From contig CAVWSM010000022.1 in the NCBI GenBank assembly GCA_963757805.1, forward strand, positions 1 to 64,000: a DNA stretch of 64,000 nucleotides. The letters run 5' to 3'. This document shows positions 29,658-38,458 of this stretch, one piece after another (within the stretch, counting starts at the first letter, position 1; the number at the start of each line of letters is the position of its first letter). The notes beneath the pieces were generated by a model that had not been told where the DNA came from, ran no database searches, and saw nothing but the letters and a program-made list of their open reading frames with translations. Both the position numbers and the translations under genes were made by a program. The DNA comes from CAVWSM01 sp963757805. Lineage in GTDB: Bacteria; Actinomycetota; Actinomycetes; Jiangellales; Jiangellaceae.

Positions 29658-31016
29658 TCAGCGTCGACCGGATATCACCGGGTGCAGGTCCTGCGCCGGC
29701 GGCTGCCAAGCGTCGGCGTCGGCGGGAACCTGGTCACCGGACCGGATGTCCCTCACCGTGTCGCCTTCCTCCGCGGTGCCGGGGAACCAGACGTAGGGGA
29801 TTCCGCGGCGGTCGGCGTACCTGATCTGCTTGCCGTACTTGGCCGCCGTCGGCGCGACCTCGGTCGGGATGCCGCGACGGCGCAGCGCCCCCGCGATCCG
29901 GTCGCTGTCGGCGCGGCTCTCCTCGTCGGCCAGCGCCACGAGCACGCAGGTCGGAACCGGCCGCGACACGTTGAGCGCATTGGCGCCGAACAACAGCCCC
30001 AGCATGCGGCTGACGCCGATCGTGATGCCGGTGCCGGGATAGCGGATGTCGCCGGCGGTCGCCAGGTTGTCGTAGCGGCCGCCCGCGCAGATCGACCCGG
30101 ATTTCTCGAACCCACGCAGCTGGGTCTCGTAGACCGTGCCCGTGTAGTAGTCGAGCCCGCGGGCGATGCGCAGGTCGGCGACGCACAGCCCCGGCGCGTG
30201 CTCGGCCGCCGCCTCGACGACGGTGACGAGCTCGGCCAGCCCCTGGTCGAGGAGCGGGTCGTTGACACCGAGAGCCCGTACGGCGTCAGCGAACGACGCG
30301 TCGGGCGCCGAGATCTCCGCAAGGGCAAGGCACGCCTTGGCCTGCGCGTCGGTCGCGCCGGCTGTCTCGACGAGCAGCGCCGCCACACCGTCGGGACCGA
30401 TCTTGTCGAGCTTGTCGACTGCCCTGAGCGCCGCCTCGGCGTCGTCAATGCCGATGCCGCGGTAAAAGCCCTCGCTGATGCGGCGGTTGTTGACGAGGAT
30501 GCGTACGGGCCACTCGCCGTCAGCCTGGCCGAGCGGGAGACCGCCGAGCGCGTCGCCAATGATCAGCGGCATCTCGACGTCGTAGTGGAACGGCAGGTCG
30601 TCGCGGTCGACCACGTCGATGTCGGCCTGCAGGAACTCGCGGTAGCGGCCCTCCTGCGGGCGCTCGCCGCGCCAGACCTTCTGGATCTGGTAGCGGCGGA
30701 ACGGGAACTGCAGGCGCCCAGCGTTCTCCAGCACGTATCGCGCGAACGGCACGGTCAGGTCGAAGTGCAGGCCTAGCGCATCCTCGGTCTCGACGTCGTC
30801 GTCGGCCTCGGCATGCAGGCGGCGCAGGACATAGACCTCCTTTGAGGTCTCGCCCTTGCGCAGCAGCTGCTCAAGCGGCTCGACGGCGCGGGTCTCGAGC
30901 GGGGCGAACCCGTACAGCTCGAAGGTGCGACGAATGCGGTCGATCACGTACTGCTCGATCTGACGCTGCGCCGGCAGCCACTCCGGGAATCCGGAGAGGG
31001 GGGTCGGTCTGCTCAT
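29658..31016 (-). CDS. hisS: Histidyl-tRNA synthetase
   Basis: Charges tRNA-His. 452 residues; class II core with motif 2 FRRYQIQKVWRGERPQEGRYREF, the histidine motif ARGLDYYTGTVYE and motif 3 GITIGVSRMLGLLFG, then the C-terminal anticodon domain (PTCVLVALADEE onward). The start ATG at 31016 is supported by the N-terminal FPEWLPAQRQIEQYVIDRIR segment of this longer actinobacterial subtype. It lies between the metallo-hydrolase and aspS, same strand. Confidence 0.97.
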   Translation of the reverse strand: MSRPTPLSGFPEWLPAQRQIEQYVIDRIRRTFELYGFAPLETRAVEPLEQLLRKGETSKEVYVLRRLHAEADDDVETEDALGLHFDLTVPFARYVLENAGRLQFPFRRYQIQKVWRGERPQEGRYREFLQADIDVVDRDDLPFHYDVEMPLIIGDALGGLPLGQADGEWPVRILVNNRRISEGFYRGIGIDDAEAALRAVDKLDKIGPDGVAALLVETAGATDAQAKACLALAEISAPDASFADAVRALGVNDPLLDQGLAELVTVVEAAAEHAPGLCVADLRIARGLDYYTGTVYETQLRGFEKSGSICAGGRYDNLATAGDIRYPGTGITIGVSRMLGLLFGANALNVSRPVPTCVLVALADEESRADSDRIAGALRRRGIPTEVAPTAAKYGKQIRYADRRGIPYVWFPGTAEEGDTVRDIRSGDQVPADADAWQPPAQDLHPVISGRR

Positions 31017-31033
31017 GAGTGGAGGTACCAGCC

Positions 31034-31745
31034 TCAGGTTGGGGTGCCGAAGAGTCGCGCGGCCTCCCGAAGGTACGGGTTGGTGGCGCGCTCCCGGCCG
31101 ATCGTGGTGGCGGGGCCGTGGCCGGGGAGGACGACAGTGTCGTCATGCAGCGGCAGGATCTTGCTTGCAAGGCTGCGCTGCATGGCGCGGGAATCGCCGC
31201 CCGGCAGGTCGGTGCGGCCGATGCTGCCCGCGAAGAGCACGTCGCCTGATAGGCAGAGCTCCGCATCGGGAGCAGCGTCGGAGGCGTCGCTGGGCAGTCG
31301 GAACAAGCACCGACCCCTCGGTATGGCCCGGTGCGTGGTCGACGGCGAGCTCGAGACCCGCGATGGTGAGCGTGCCGCCGTCGCTCAGCGGACGCACGTC
31401 GTCAGGCTCGGCCCAGGACAGGCCACCGAGGAGCGCCGCTGGGTCCATCGAGCTGATCGCCTTGGTCGGGTCCTCCAGCAGGTCACGGTCGTCCGGGTGG
31501 ATGTATGCGGGTACGCCGCGTGCGCCACAGACCGGCGTGACGGAGAACGTGTGGTCGAGGTGCCCGTGCGTCAGCAGGACGGCCCGCGGCTGCAGCCGAT
31601 GCTCGCGCAGCACCTCGTCGAGCCGGTCGATCACACCGATCCCCGGGTCGACGACAACGCACTCCTCGCCAGGCGCCGGAGCCACGACGTAGCAGTTGGT
31701 CGCGAACGCCTGCGCTGGGATCGACAGGACGAGCACGCAGGTCAC
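31034..31745 (-). CDS. Metallo-beta-lactamase-fold hydrolase (glyoxalase II-like), one single-base break
   Basis: Cytoplasmic metal-dependent hydrolase; a glyoxalase II or persulfide-type activity is possible but unproven. The metal motif LTHGHLDHTFS (His60, His62, Asp64, His65) is intact, then VDHAPGHTEGSVL (His), LSGDVLFAGSIGRTDLPGG (bridging Asp) and VLPGHGPATTIGRE (His). The frame breaks near 31306 right after GHTEGSVL; removing one base joins it to FRLPSDASD. Corrected length is 236 residues. It is the first gene of a run with hisS and aspS, and is divergent from the cyclophilin gene. Confidence 0.9.
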
Positions 31746-31838
31746 CTTCCAGCAACAGATGGGGCGGGGCCAGCCGCCCGTACGAGGGTATCGGTTGGGC
31801 TTGCCTAGACTGTGCCGCGACCATCGAGGAGGTTGTCA

Positions 31839-32636
31839 GTGCCGACCAAGAGCAAGCGGCGTCGCGAGCTTGCCCGCCGGAACTACGAGAGGTGGCAGGC
31901 GCGCCGCGCCCAGGAGACCGCCAAGCGCCACCGGCGACGCCGGATCGTGTTGGCTCTCGTCCTGACCGTCACGCTGGTGGCATTCGTCGCCGGCGGGGCC
32001 TGGTGGCTAGGCGCCTTCGATGAGGACGACTCGGTCGCGCTGCCGGAGGACGGCGAGACCCAGGTGACGAACGCGTGCACCTGGACCGACTCTCCCGGTG
32101 AGTCCGAGAAGGACCTCGGTCGCCCACCGGCGACACCGATCCCCCTCGACCAGATCTTGAACGCCTCCTTGTCGCTCAACGGCAAGCCGGTGACCGCACA
32201 GCTCGACGCATCGCTGGCATGGTGCACCGTTTCGGCGCTGAAGTTCTTGGCGGACAGCAATTTCTACGACGCCACCACCTGCCACCGGCTCACGACCAGC
32301 GACACGCTCAAGGTGCTGCAGTGCGGTGACCCGTCGGGGACCGGCATGGGTGGGCCCGGCTTCCGCATGGACACCGAGGGGCTGGGTACGGCGACGTACC
32401 CGGTCGGCACGATCGCCATGGCCAATGCCGGCGAGGGCCCCACGACCGGCAGCCAGTTCTTCATCGTGTGGGGTGAGTCGCCGGGACTGTCACCCAACTA
32501 CACGGTGGTCGGGCACGTGACGACGGGCATCGAAAACGTTCAGGAGATCGCCGCAGCGGGTGTTACCGCGGGCGGGCAGGATGGAGCACCGGCCCAGCCA
32601 GTAACGCTCGACGACTTCAGTGTCACCGCCGGGTGA
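31839..32636 (+). CDS. Membrane-anchored cyclophilin-type peptidyl-prolyl isomerase
   Basis: Catalyses proline isomerisation, probably outside the membrane. GTG at 31839 follows GAGGAGG. A basic tail of 30 residues with many Arg precedes one helix (about 36-56, IVLALVLTVTLVAFVAGGAWW), then a linker and a cyclophilin domain from about 100: FYDATTCHRL, VLQCGDPSGTGMGGPGF, GTIAMANAGEGPTTGSQFFI and the NYTVVGHVTTG block. Active-site Arg/Phe-Gln positions are present. About 265 residues. It is the syntenic counterpart of mycobacterial ppiB. Confidence 0.92.
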   Translation: MPTKSKRRRELARRNYERWQARRAQETAKRHRRRRIVLALVLTVTLVAFVAGGAWWLGAFDEDDSVALPEDGETQVTNACTWTDSPGESEKDLGRPPATPIPLDQILNASLSLNGKPVTAQLDASLAWCTVSALKFLADSNFYDATTCHRLTTSDTLKVLQCGDPSGTGMGGPGFRMDTEGLGTATYPVGTIAMANAGEGPTTGSQFFIVWGESPGLSPNYTVVGHVTTGIENVQEIAAAGVTAGGQDGAPAQPVTLDDFSVTAG

Positions 32637-32668
32637 CGCCGCAGAGTCTGGAAACGAAGGACGGCCCA

Positions 32669-34124
32669 GTGACCGAGCACCCCGAGACCACCGGCAGCAC
32701 CGAGCAGCCGCCTGCCGAGCAGCAGACTGCTGCTCCGGCCAGCGAGCGGCCGGTCGAGGAGGTGCGCCCGGTCGAGGAGGCACTGCCAGCACAGGACTCG
32801 CAGCCGACTGAGCGTGGAGGAGCCGCTGCCGCCGGCCCCGGAGGCGCAGTCACCGGTGCCGGAGGCGCAGCCGGTCGCGGACCCCGGGCCGACGGTGGCT
32901 GAGAACGCCTGGGGACGCGTTACCGACGACGGATCCGTCTACCTACGTCGCACCGCGGGCGAGTTGCTCATCGGGTCCTGGCAGACCGGCGATCCGCAGG
33001 AGGCGCTGGAGTTCTACGGCAGGCGCTTCGACGACCTGATGGTGCAGGTCGAGCTCGTCGACAAGCGTCTCGGGGCCGGCTCGGCGTCGCCGGAGGACGC
33101 AGTGACGGTCGTCCGTCGGGTGCGCGAGGCGATCGCCACCCCGCAGGCGATCGGCGACATCGACGGCCTGGTGGCGCGACTCGACGCCCTCGAGGCGGAG
33201 GTCGCGCGCCGTCGCGAGGAACGCCGCGCCGCCCGGGCGCGGGCGCTCGAGGAAGCTCGGGTCGCCAAGGAGGCCATCGCCGCCGAGGCCGAGCAGATCG
33301 CCGAGAGCAGCGACTGGCGCCGCGGAGCCGACCGGTTGCGAGCTCTCCTTGACCAGTGGAAGTCGCTGCCGCGGCTCGATCGCGCCACCGACGACGTGCT
33401 CTGGCGGCGGTTCTCCACGGCGCGCACGCACTACACGCGTAGGCGCAAGGCTCACTTCGCCGAAGTCGGTGAGCGCCGCGAGGAGGCCCGAACGGTCAAG
33501 GAGTCGCTCGTGGCGGAGGCCGAGGCCCTCGCCGGCTCCACCGAGTGGGGCGAGACGGCGCGCAAGTTCCGTGACCTCATGGCGCGCTGGAAGGCCGCAG
33601 GCGGAGCACCACGCGGCGTCGAAGACCAGCTCTGGTCCCGGTTCCGGGCCGCCCAGGACGCATTCTTCGCCGCCCGGCAGGAGGAGCAGAGCGCTCGCGA
33701 CACCGAGTTCAGCGCCAACCTGCAGGCCAAAGAGGCGTTGCTCATCGACGCCGAGGCACTCCTACCGGTGACCGACTGGAAGGCCGCGCGTGCGGCTCTG
33801 CGCAGCATCCAGGACCGCTGGGAGGCTGCGGGCAAGGTGCCGCGCGAGGCGATGCGCTCAGTCGAGGCTCGGCTGCGCAAGGTCGAAGACGCCGTACGCA
33901 ACGCCGAGGAGTCCGACTGGCGCCGTACCAATCCGGAGGCTCGAGCCCGCGCGGAGGACACGGTCGCCCAGCTCCGCAGCTCGATCGACGACCTGGAGGC
34001 GCGCTCTGCCGCGGCCACCGCCAAGGGCGATCAGCGCGGCGTCAGCGAAGCCCAAGCTGCCCTCGAAACTCGGCGGGCCTGGCTGGCCGAGGCGGAGAAG
34101 GCGCTGGCCGACTTCGGCGGCTGA
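32669..34124 (+). CDS. DUF349-repeat coiled-coil protein, one single-base break near the start
   Basis: Long helical protein with an N-terminal Pro/Glu-rich disordered stretch, a conserved block (AWGRVTDDGSVYLRRTAGE), then three to four DUF349 repeats, each with a W-rich pattern (SSDWRRGADRLRALLDQWKS, STEWGETARKFRDLMARWKA, VTDWKAARAALRSIQDRWEA). The E. coli DUF349 protein YejP/RbfX-type function is not settled. The GTG at 32669 follows a weak site; the frame breaks near 32812 (extra base before GTGGAGGAG). Alternatively translation starts at GTG 32814, avoiding the break. Corrected length is about 484 residues. Adjacent to the cyclophilin gene and relA, its usual place. Confidence 0.85.
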
Positions 34125-34138
34125 GCCCTGGCGCGGAA

Positions 34139-34215
34139 TGACCACGTCCAGCAGGTTCTTCCCCGCAGTGACAGGCATACAGCCCTGTCGGTGTGGGGGA
34201 AGTCCTTGTGGTGGC
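34139..34215. repeat. 77-bp structured dispersed repeat, copy 1
   Basis: Begins TGACCACGTCCAGCAGGTT and ends CCTTGTGGTGGC, the same length as copy 2 (53606-53682) and identical at 63 of 77 positions. Predicted fold: outer ACCAC/GTGGT, then AGG/CCT, then CCCCGCA/TGTGGGG (one G-U), then GACAGG/CCTGTC closing an 8-nt loop. It lies 14 nt after the DUF349 stop and 33 nt from the convergent relA stop, so it may act as a terminator or small RNA. Confidence 0.75.
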
Positions 34216-34248
34216 CTCGTGTGCGCGGGAAATCGGCCGAGCTGACCG

Positions 34249-36618
34249 TCAGGGCCGGGTGCTGGTGACCCGGTAGACGTCGAACACGCCCTCGACGCCG
34301 CGTACTGCCCGCAGCACGTGGCCGAGGTGCGTGGGATCGCCCATCTCGAACGTGAACCGCGACTTGGCGATGCGGTCACGCGTGGTGGTCACCGACGCCG
34401 ACAGGATGTTGACGTGCTGGTCGGAGAGCACGCGGGTGACGTCCGACAGCAGCCGCGCCCGGTCCAGCGCCTCGACCTGGATCGCCACGAGGAAGACCGA
34501 CGACGCGGTGGGCGCCCACTCGACGTCGACCATGCGGCCCTCTTGCGCCTTGAGCGCCCCGACGTTGACGCAGTCGCCGCGGTGTACGGATACGCCGGCG
34601 CCACGGGTCACGAAGCCCACGATGTCGTCGCCGGGCACCGGGGTGCAGCATCGAGCCAGCTTGACCCAGACGTCGGACACGCCCTTGACGACGACACCCG
34701 GGTCGCCGGTCGTGCGCCGCCGCCGCTCGAAGGTCTCGATATCGGTGACGGCCTCGGCGGCGTCCTCGGCGGTGCCTTCCTCGCCGCCGAGCGTCTGCAC
34801 GAGGCGCTGCACGACGCTTTGCGCCGACAGGTGGCTCTCGCCCACCGCGGCGTACAACGCGGAGATGTCGGGGTAGCGCAGCTCCCCCGCGACCGCGGTC
34901 AATGTCTCGGCCGACAGCATCCGCTGCAGCGGCAGGTCCTGCTTGCGCATGGCCCGGGCGATGGCGTCCTTGCCCCGCTCGATCGCGTCCTCGCGGCGCT
35001 CCTTGGAGAACCACTGGCGAATCTTGTTGCGTGCGCGTGCGCTCTTGACGAACCCCAGCCAGTCGCGGCTGGGCCCCGCGCCTTGTGCCTTCGAGGTGAA
35101 CACCTCGACGACGTCGCCGTTCTGAAGCGTCGACTCGAGCGGCACCAGCCGGCCGTTGACGCGGGCGCCGATGGTGCGGTGGCCAACCTCCGTGTGCACG
35201 GCGTAGGCAAAGTCGACGGGGGTCGCTCCTGCCGGCAGCGCGATGACGTCACCCTTGGGCGTGAAGACGTAGACCTCGGTGGAGGTGATCTCGAACCGCA
35301 GCGAGTCGAGGAACTCGCCCGGATCCTCGGTCTCCTTCTGCCAGTCGAGCAGCTGACGCAGCCACGTCATGTCGTTGGCGGCCGCGCCCGGTGGCTGCTT
35401 GGCGCCTGCGGCGGTCAGGTCGACTTCCTTGCCAGCGGCGGCGTCTTCCTTGTACTTCCAGTGCGCAGCCACGCCGTACTCGGCGCGGTGGTGCATCGCG
35501 TGCGTGCGGATCTGGAGCTCGACCGGCTTGCCCTCCGGCCCCACGACAGTGGTGTGCAGCGACTGGTACATGTTGAACTTGGGCATGGCGACGAAGTCCT
35601 TGAACCGCCCAGGAAGCGGGTTCCACCGGGCGTGCAGGATGCCCAGCACCGCGTAACAGTCGCGGACGCTCTCCACCAGGATGCGAATGCCGACCAAGTC
35701 GTAGATGTCGGCGAAGTCGCGGCCCCGCACGATCATCTTCTGGTAGATCGAGTAGTAGTGCTTGGGCCGGCCGGTGACCTTGGGGCGTATCTTGGCCGCG
35801 CGCAGGTCGGCCTGCACCTGCTCGACGACGGTGGCGAGGTATTCATCGCGCGACGGCGCGCGCTCGGCCACCAGCCGCACGATCTCGTCGTAGACCTTGG
35901 GGTGCAGGGTGGCGAAGGACAGGTCCTCGAGCTCCCACTTGATGGTGTTCATGCCCAGCCTGTGCGCCAGCGGGGCATAGATCTCAAGCGTCTCGCGTGC
36001 CTTGCGCTGCGCGTTCTCCTTGGTGACGTAGCGCCAGGTGCGGGCGTTGTGCAGGCGGTCGGCCAGCTTGATCAGCAGGACGCGGATGTCCTTAGCCATT
36101 GCTACGACCATCTTGCGTACGGTCTCGGCCTGCGCCGCGTCGCCGTACTTGACCTTGTCGAGCTTGGTGACGCCGTCGACGAGCATCGCGATCTCGTCGC
36201 CGAAGTCGACGCGGAGCTGGTCGAGGGAGTAGTCGGTGTCCTCAACGGTGTCGTGCAGCAGAGCCGCGGCCAGCACCGGCGGCGTCATGCCCAGCTCGGC
36301 GAGGATTGTCGCGACGGCGACGGGGTGCGTGATGTAGGGGTCGCCAGACTTGCGGAGCTGACCCTCGTGCGCCGTTGCCGCGATCTCGTAGGCCCGCTCG
36401 ATGACGCCCAGGTCGGCCTTGGGATGCGTGGCGCGGACGATGCGGTAGAGCGGCTCGAGTACGGGATTTGCCGGACCGCGGTTGGCCGTCAACCGGGCGA
36501 GCCGAGCGCGCACGCGGGCAGGCGCCGACGCCGACGGCGCCCCGGTGGGCGCGGCGTCGAGCGGCGGAGCCTCGGCAGCAGGCTCCGTCACAGCAGGTGC
36601 TGCGCGCTCGTCGGCCAC
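34249..36618 (-). CDS. relA: Bifunctional (p)ppGpp synthetase/hydrolase (Rel)
   Basis: Stringent-response enzyme that makes and degrades (p)ppGpp. 789 residues in the order HD hydrolase (THPVAVATILAELG, AALLHDTVEDTDYS), synthetase (YYSIYQKM, YQSLHTTVVGPEGKPVELQI), TGS (VYVFTPKGDVIALPAGATPVDFAYA), helical and zinc-finger-like region (ARCCTPVPGDDIVGFVTRG) and C-terminal ACT domain. Both active sites look intact, so it is the Rel type rather than a mono-functional RelA. GTG at 36618 has AAGGAG upstream. It ends the leftward run secD-secF-apt-relA. Confidence 0.96.
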   Translation of the reverse strand: MADERAAPAVTEPAAEAPPLDAAPTGAPSASAPARVRARLARLTANRGPANPVLEPLYRIVRATHPKADLGVIERAYEIAATAHEGQLRKSGDPYITHPVAVATILAELGMTPPVLAAALLHDTVEDTDYSLDQLRVDFGDEIAMLVDGVTKLDKVKYGDAAQAETVRKMVVAMAKDIRVLLIKLADRLHNARTWRYVTKENAQRKARETLEIYAPLAHRLGMNTIKWELEDLSFATLHPKVYDEIVRLVAERAPSRDEYLATVVEQVQADLRAAKIRPKVTGRPKHYYSIYQKMIVRGRDFADIYDLVGIRILVESVRDCYAVLGILHARWNPLPGRFKDFVAMPKFNMYQSLHTTVVGPEGKPVELQIRTHAMHHRAEYGVAAHWKYKEDAAAGKEVDLTAAGAKQPPGAAANDMTWLRQLLDWQKETEDPGEFLDSLRFEITSTEVYVFTPKGDVIALPAGATPVDFAYAVHTEVGHRTIGARVNGRLVPLESTLQNGDVVEVFTSKAQGAGPSRDWLGFVKSARARNKIRQWFSKERREDAIERGKDAIARAMRKQDLPLQRMLSAETLTAVAGELRYPDISALYAAVGESHLSAQSVVQRLVQTLGGEEGTAEDAAEAVTDIETFERRRRTTGDPGVVVKGVSDVWVKLARCCTPVPGDDIVGFVTRGAGVSVHRGDCVNVGALKAQEGRMVDVEWAPTASSVFLVAIQVEALDRARLLSDVTRVLSDQHVNILSASVTTTRDRIAKSRFTFEMGDPTHLGHVLRAVRGVEGVFDVYRVTSTRP

Positions 36619-36711
36619 GGGCGACTCCTTAGACGGGCCAGGTAACCAGTCTACGGAGCACGCCTAACCGCCTCGAAATTCCCCGGCCACACCGGGACGA
36701 ACCGCAGCGGG

Positions 36712-37257
36712 TCAGACCGTGACGAGCGCGGTCAGCGGCAAGGCGCCCGTCTTGGTTCGACCGCCCAGGAAGCTCAGCTCCATCAGCACGCTCACCGCGA
36801 CCACGGTCGCCCCGGCCTGCTCCACCAACGCACACGTGGCGGCCACCGTGCCACCCGTGGCGAGCACGTCGTCGACGATCAGCACCCGGTCGCCCGGGTT
36901 GAGAGCGTCGGCGTGGATCTCGATCGTGGCCTCGCCGTATTCCAGCGAGTAAGACGCCGAGCGCACCTCGCGAGGGAGCTTGCCGGCCTTGCGTACGGGG
37001 ACAAAGCCCGCTCCCAGTGCCAGCGCCACCGGAGCAGCCAGGATGAACCCGCGCGCCTCGATGCCCACCACTTTGTCGACGATGACATCGGCGCCCGCGC
37101 GGCCGGGCTCGGCCAGCGACTGCACGGTGGCCTGGAAGGCGGCGTGATCGGCCAGCAGCGGCGTGATGTCCTTGAACATCACGCCCGGCTGCGGCCAATC
37201 GGGCACGTCGACGATGAGGTCGGTCAGTCGCTGACGCAGATCGATCTCCGTGCCCAC
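36712..37257 (-). CDS. apt: Adenine phosphoribosyltransferase
   Basis: Salvages adenine to AMP with PRPP. The GTG at 37257 is 7 nt after the secF stop; the longer frame upstream is secF antisense. 181 residues. Features: VPDWPQPGVMFKDITPLL near the N-terminus, GIEARGFI, RKAGKLPREV and the PRPP loop VLIVDDVLATGGTVAA. The location between secF and relA is conserved in actinobacteria. Confidence 0.95.
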   Translation of the reverse strand: MGTEIDLRQRLTDLIVDVPDWPQPGVMFKDITPLLADHAAFQATVQSLAEPGRAGADVIVDKVVGIEARGFILAAPVALALGAGFVPVRKAGKLPREVRSASYSLEYGEATIEIHADALNPGDRVLIVDDVLATGGTVAATCALVEQAGATVVAVSVLMELSFLGGRTKTGALPLTALVTV

Positions 37258-37264
37258 CGTGGGG

Positions 37265-38458
37265 TTACCCCCGCCCGGGACCGCGGTTGCCGCCGCCCTT
37301 GCGCTGCGAGCGCGTCTGCCGTTGTGGCTGATGCCGCTCGCCCGACTCGATCGGCTCGGACGATGCCGGGTGCTCGTCGGTGTGAGTCGCGTCGACGGCG
37401 TCCGTCGACTCATGATCGTCGCGCTCAGCGACCGCCACCGCCGTGCCGCCGGTGCTCGTCGCAGCCGCGCCGGATGCCCGCGTCGCCTTGGCGGCACCGG
37501 CCCGCTTGAGCTCGACGCGACGCGCGAGCCCCTTCATGGTCGGCTCCCGCTCCTTGAGGTAGGCGAGCAGCGGCGTGGCCACGAAGATCGACGAGTAGGT
37601 GCTGGCCGCGATGCCGACGAACAGCACGAGCGCAAGGTCCTTCAGCGTGCCGCCACCAAGGACGAACGCGCCGAAGAACAGGATCGACGCGACGGGGAGC
37701 AGCGCGATGACCGACGTGTTGATCGACCGGACGAGTGTCTGGTTGATCGACAGGTTGGCCGCCTCGCTATAGGTGCGGTTGGCCTGCGACTCGAGGCCCT
37801 TGGTGTTTTCTCGCACGGAGTCGAACACCACGACCGTGTCATAGAGCGAATAGCCGAGGATCGTCAGCAAGCCGATCATCGTCGACGGTGTGACGTCGAA
37901 GCCGACCAGGGCGTAGATGCCGACCGTGATCAGGATGTCGTGGCCCAGTGCGACAAGGCCGGCCACCGCCGCCTTGCGGTCGAACGCGATCCACATGAGC
38001 GCCGTGACGAAGACCAGGAAGACGATGAGACCGGTGATCGCCTTGCGAGTCACCTCGCCGCCCCAGGAGGGGCCGATCAGCTGAACGCTGATGTCTTCGG
38101 TCGGCACGCCGCACGTCTCGGCGAGCGCCTCACGTACGGCCTCCGGCTGCGACCCCTCGAGCGCTTCGGTCTGCACCCGCATGTCGCCGTTGCCGAGCTC
38201 CTGCACGATCGGCTCGGCCTCCACCAGGCCGGCCGTCGTCTCGCGGGCCTCCTCGACCGAGCAGTTGGCGTCGGCGACCCGGAACTCGGCGCCGCCGCTG
38301 AACTCGATGCCGAAGTTGAGCCCGCGGAAAGCCACCGCGAGCACCGAGATGACAAGGATCGCGACCGAAATGCCGAACCAGAGCTTGCGCCGGCCGATGA
38401 AGTCGAACGACGTCTCCCCGGTGTAGAGGCGATGGCCGATCTGACCGAGGCGGCTCAT
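37265..38458 (-). CDS. secF: Protein translocase subunit SecF
   Basis: Works with SecD to drive late translocation steps using proton motive force. The ATG at 38458 overlaps secD as ATGA. 397 residues: first helix at about 22-42, the periplasmic domain with NFGIEFSGGAEFRV, then five helices including IAFDRKAAVAGLVALGHDILITVGIY and GYSLYDTVVVFDSVREN. After the last helix comes an about 85-residue hydrophilic tail rich in Ala, Thr, Asp/Glu and finally Arg/Gly, longer than in E. coli SecF and probably disordered in the cytoplasm. Confidence 0.95.
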   Translation of the reverse strand: MSRLGQIGHRLYTGETSFDFIGRRKLWFGISVAILVISVLAVAFRGLNFGIEFSGGAEFRVADANCSVEEARETTAGLVEAEPIVQELGNGDMRVQTEALEGSQPEAVREALAETCGVPTEDISVQLIGPSWGGEVTRKAITGLIVFLVFVTALMWIAFDRKAAVAGLVALGHDILITVGIYALVGFDVTPSTMIGLLTILGYSLYDTVVVFDSVRENTKGLESQANRTYSEAANLSINQTLVRSINTSVIALLPVASILFFGAFVLGGGTLKDLALVLFVGIAASTYSSIFVATPLLAYLKEREPTMKGLARRVELKRAGAAKATRASGAAATSTGGTAVAVAERDDHESTDAVDATHTDEHPASSEPIESGERHQPQRQTRSQRKGGGNRGPGRG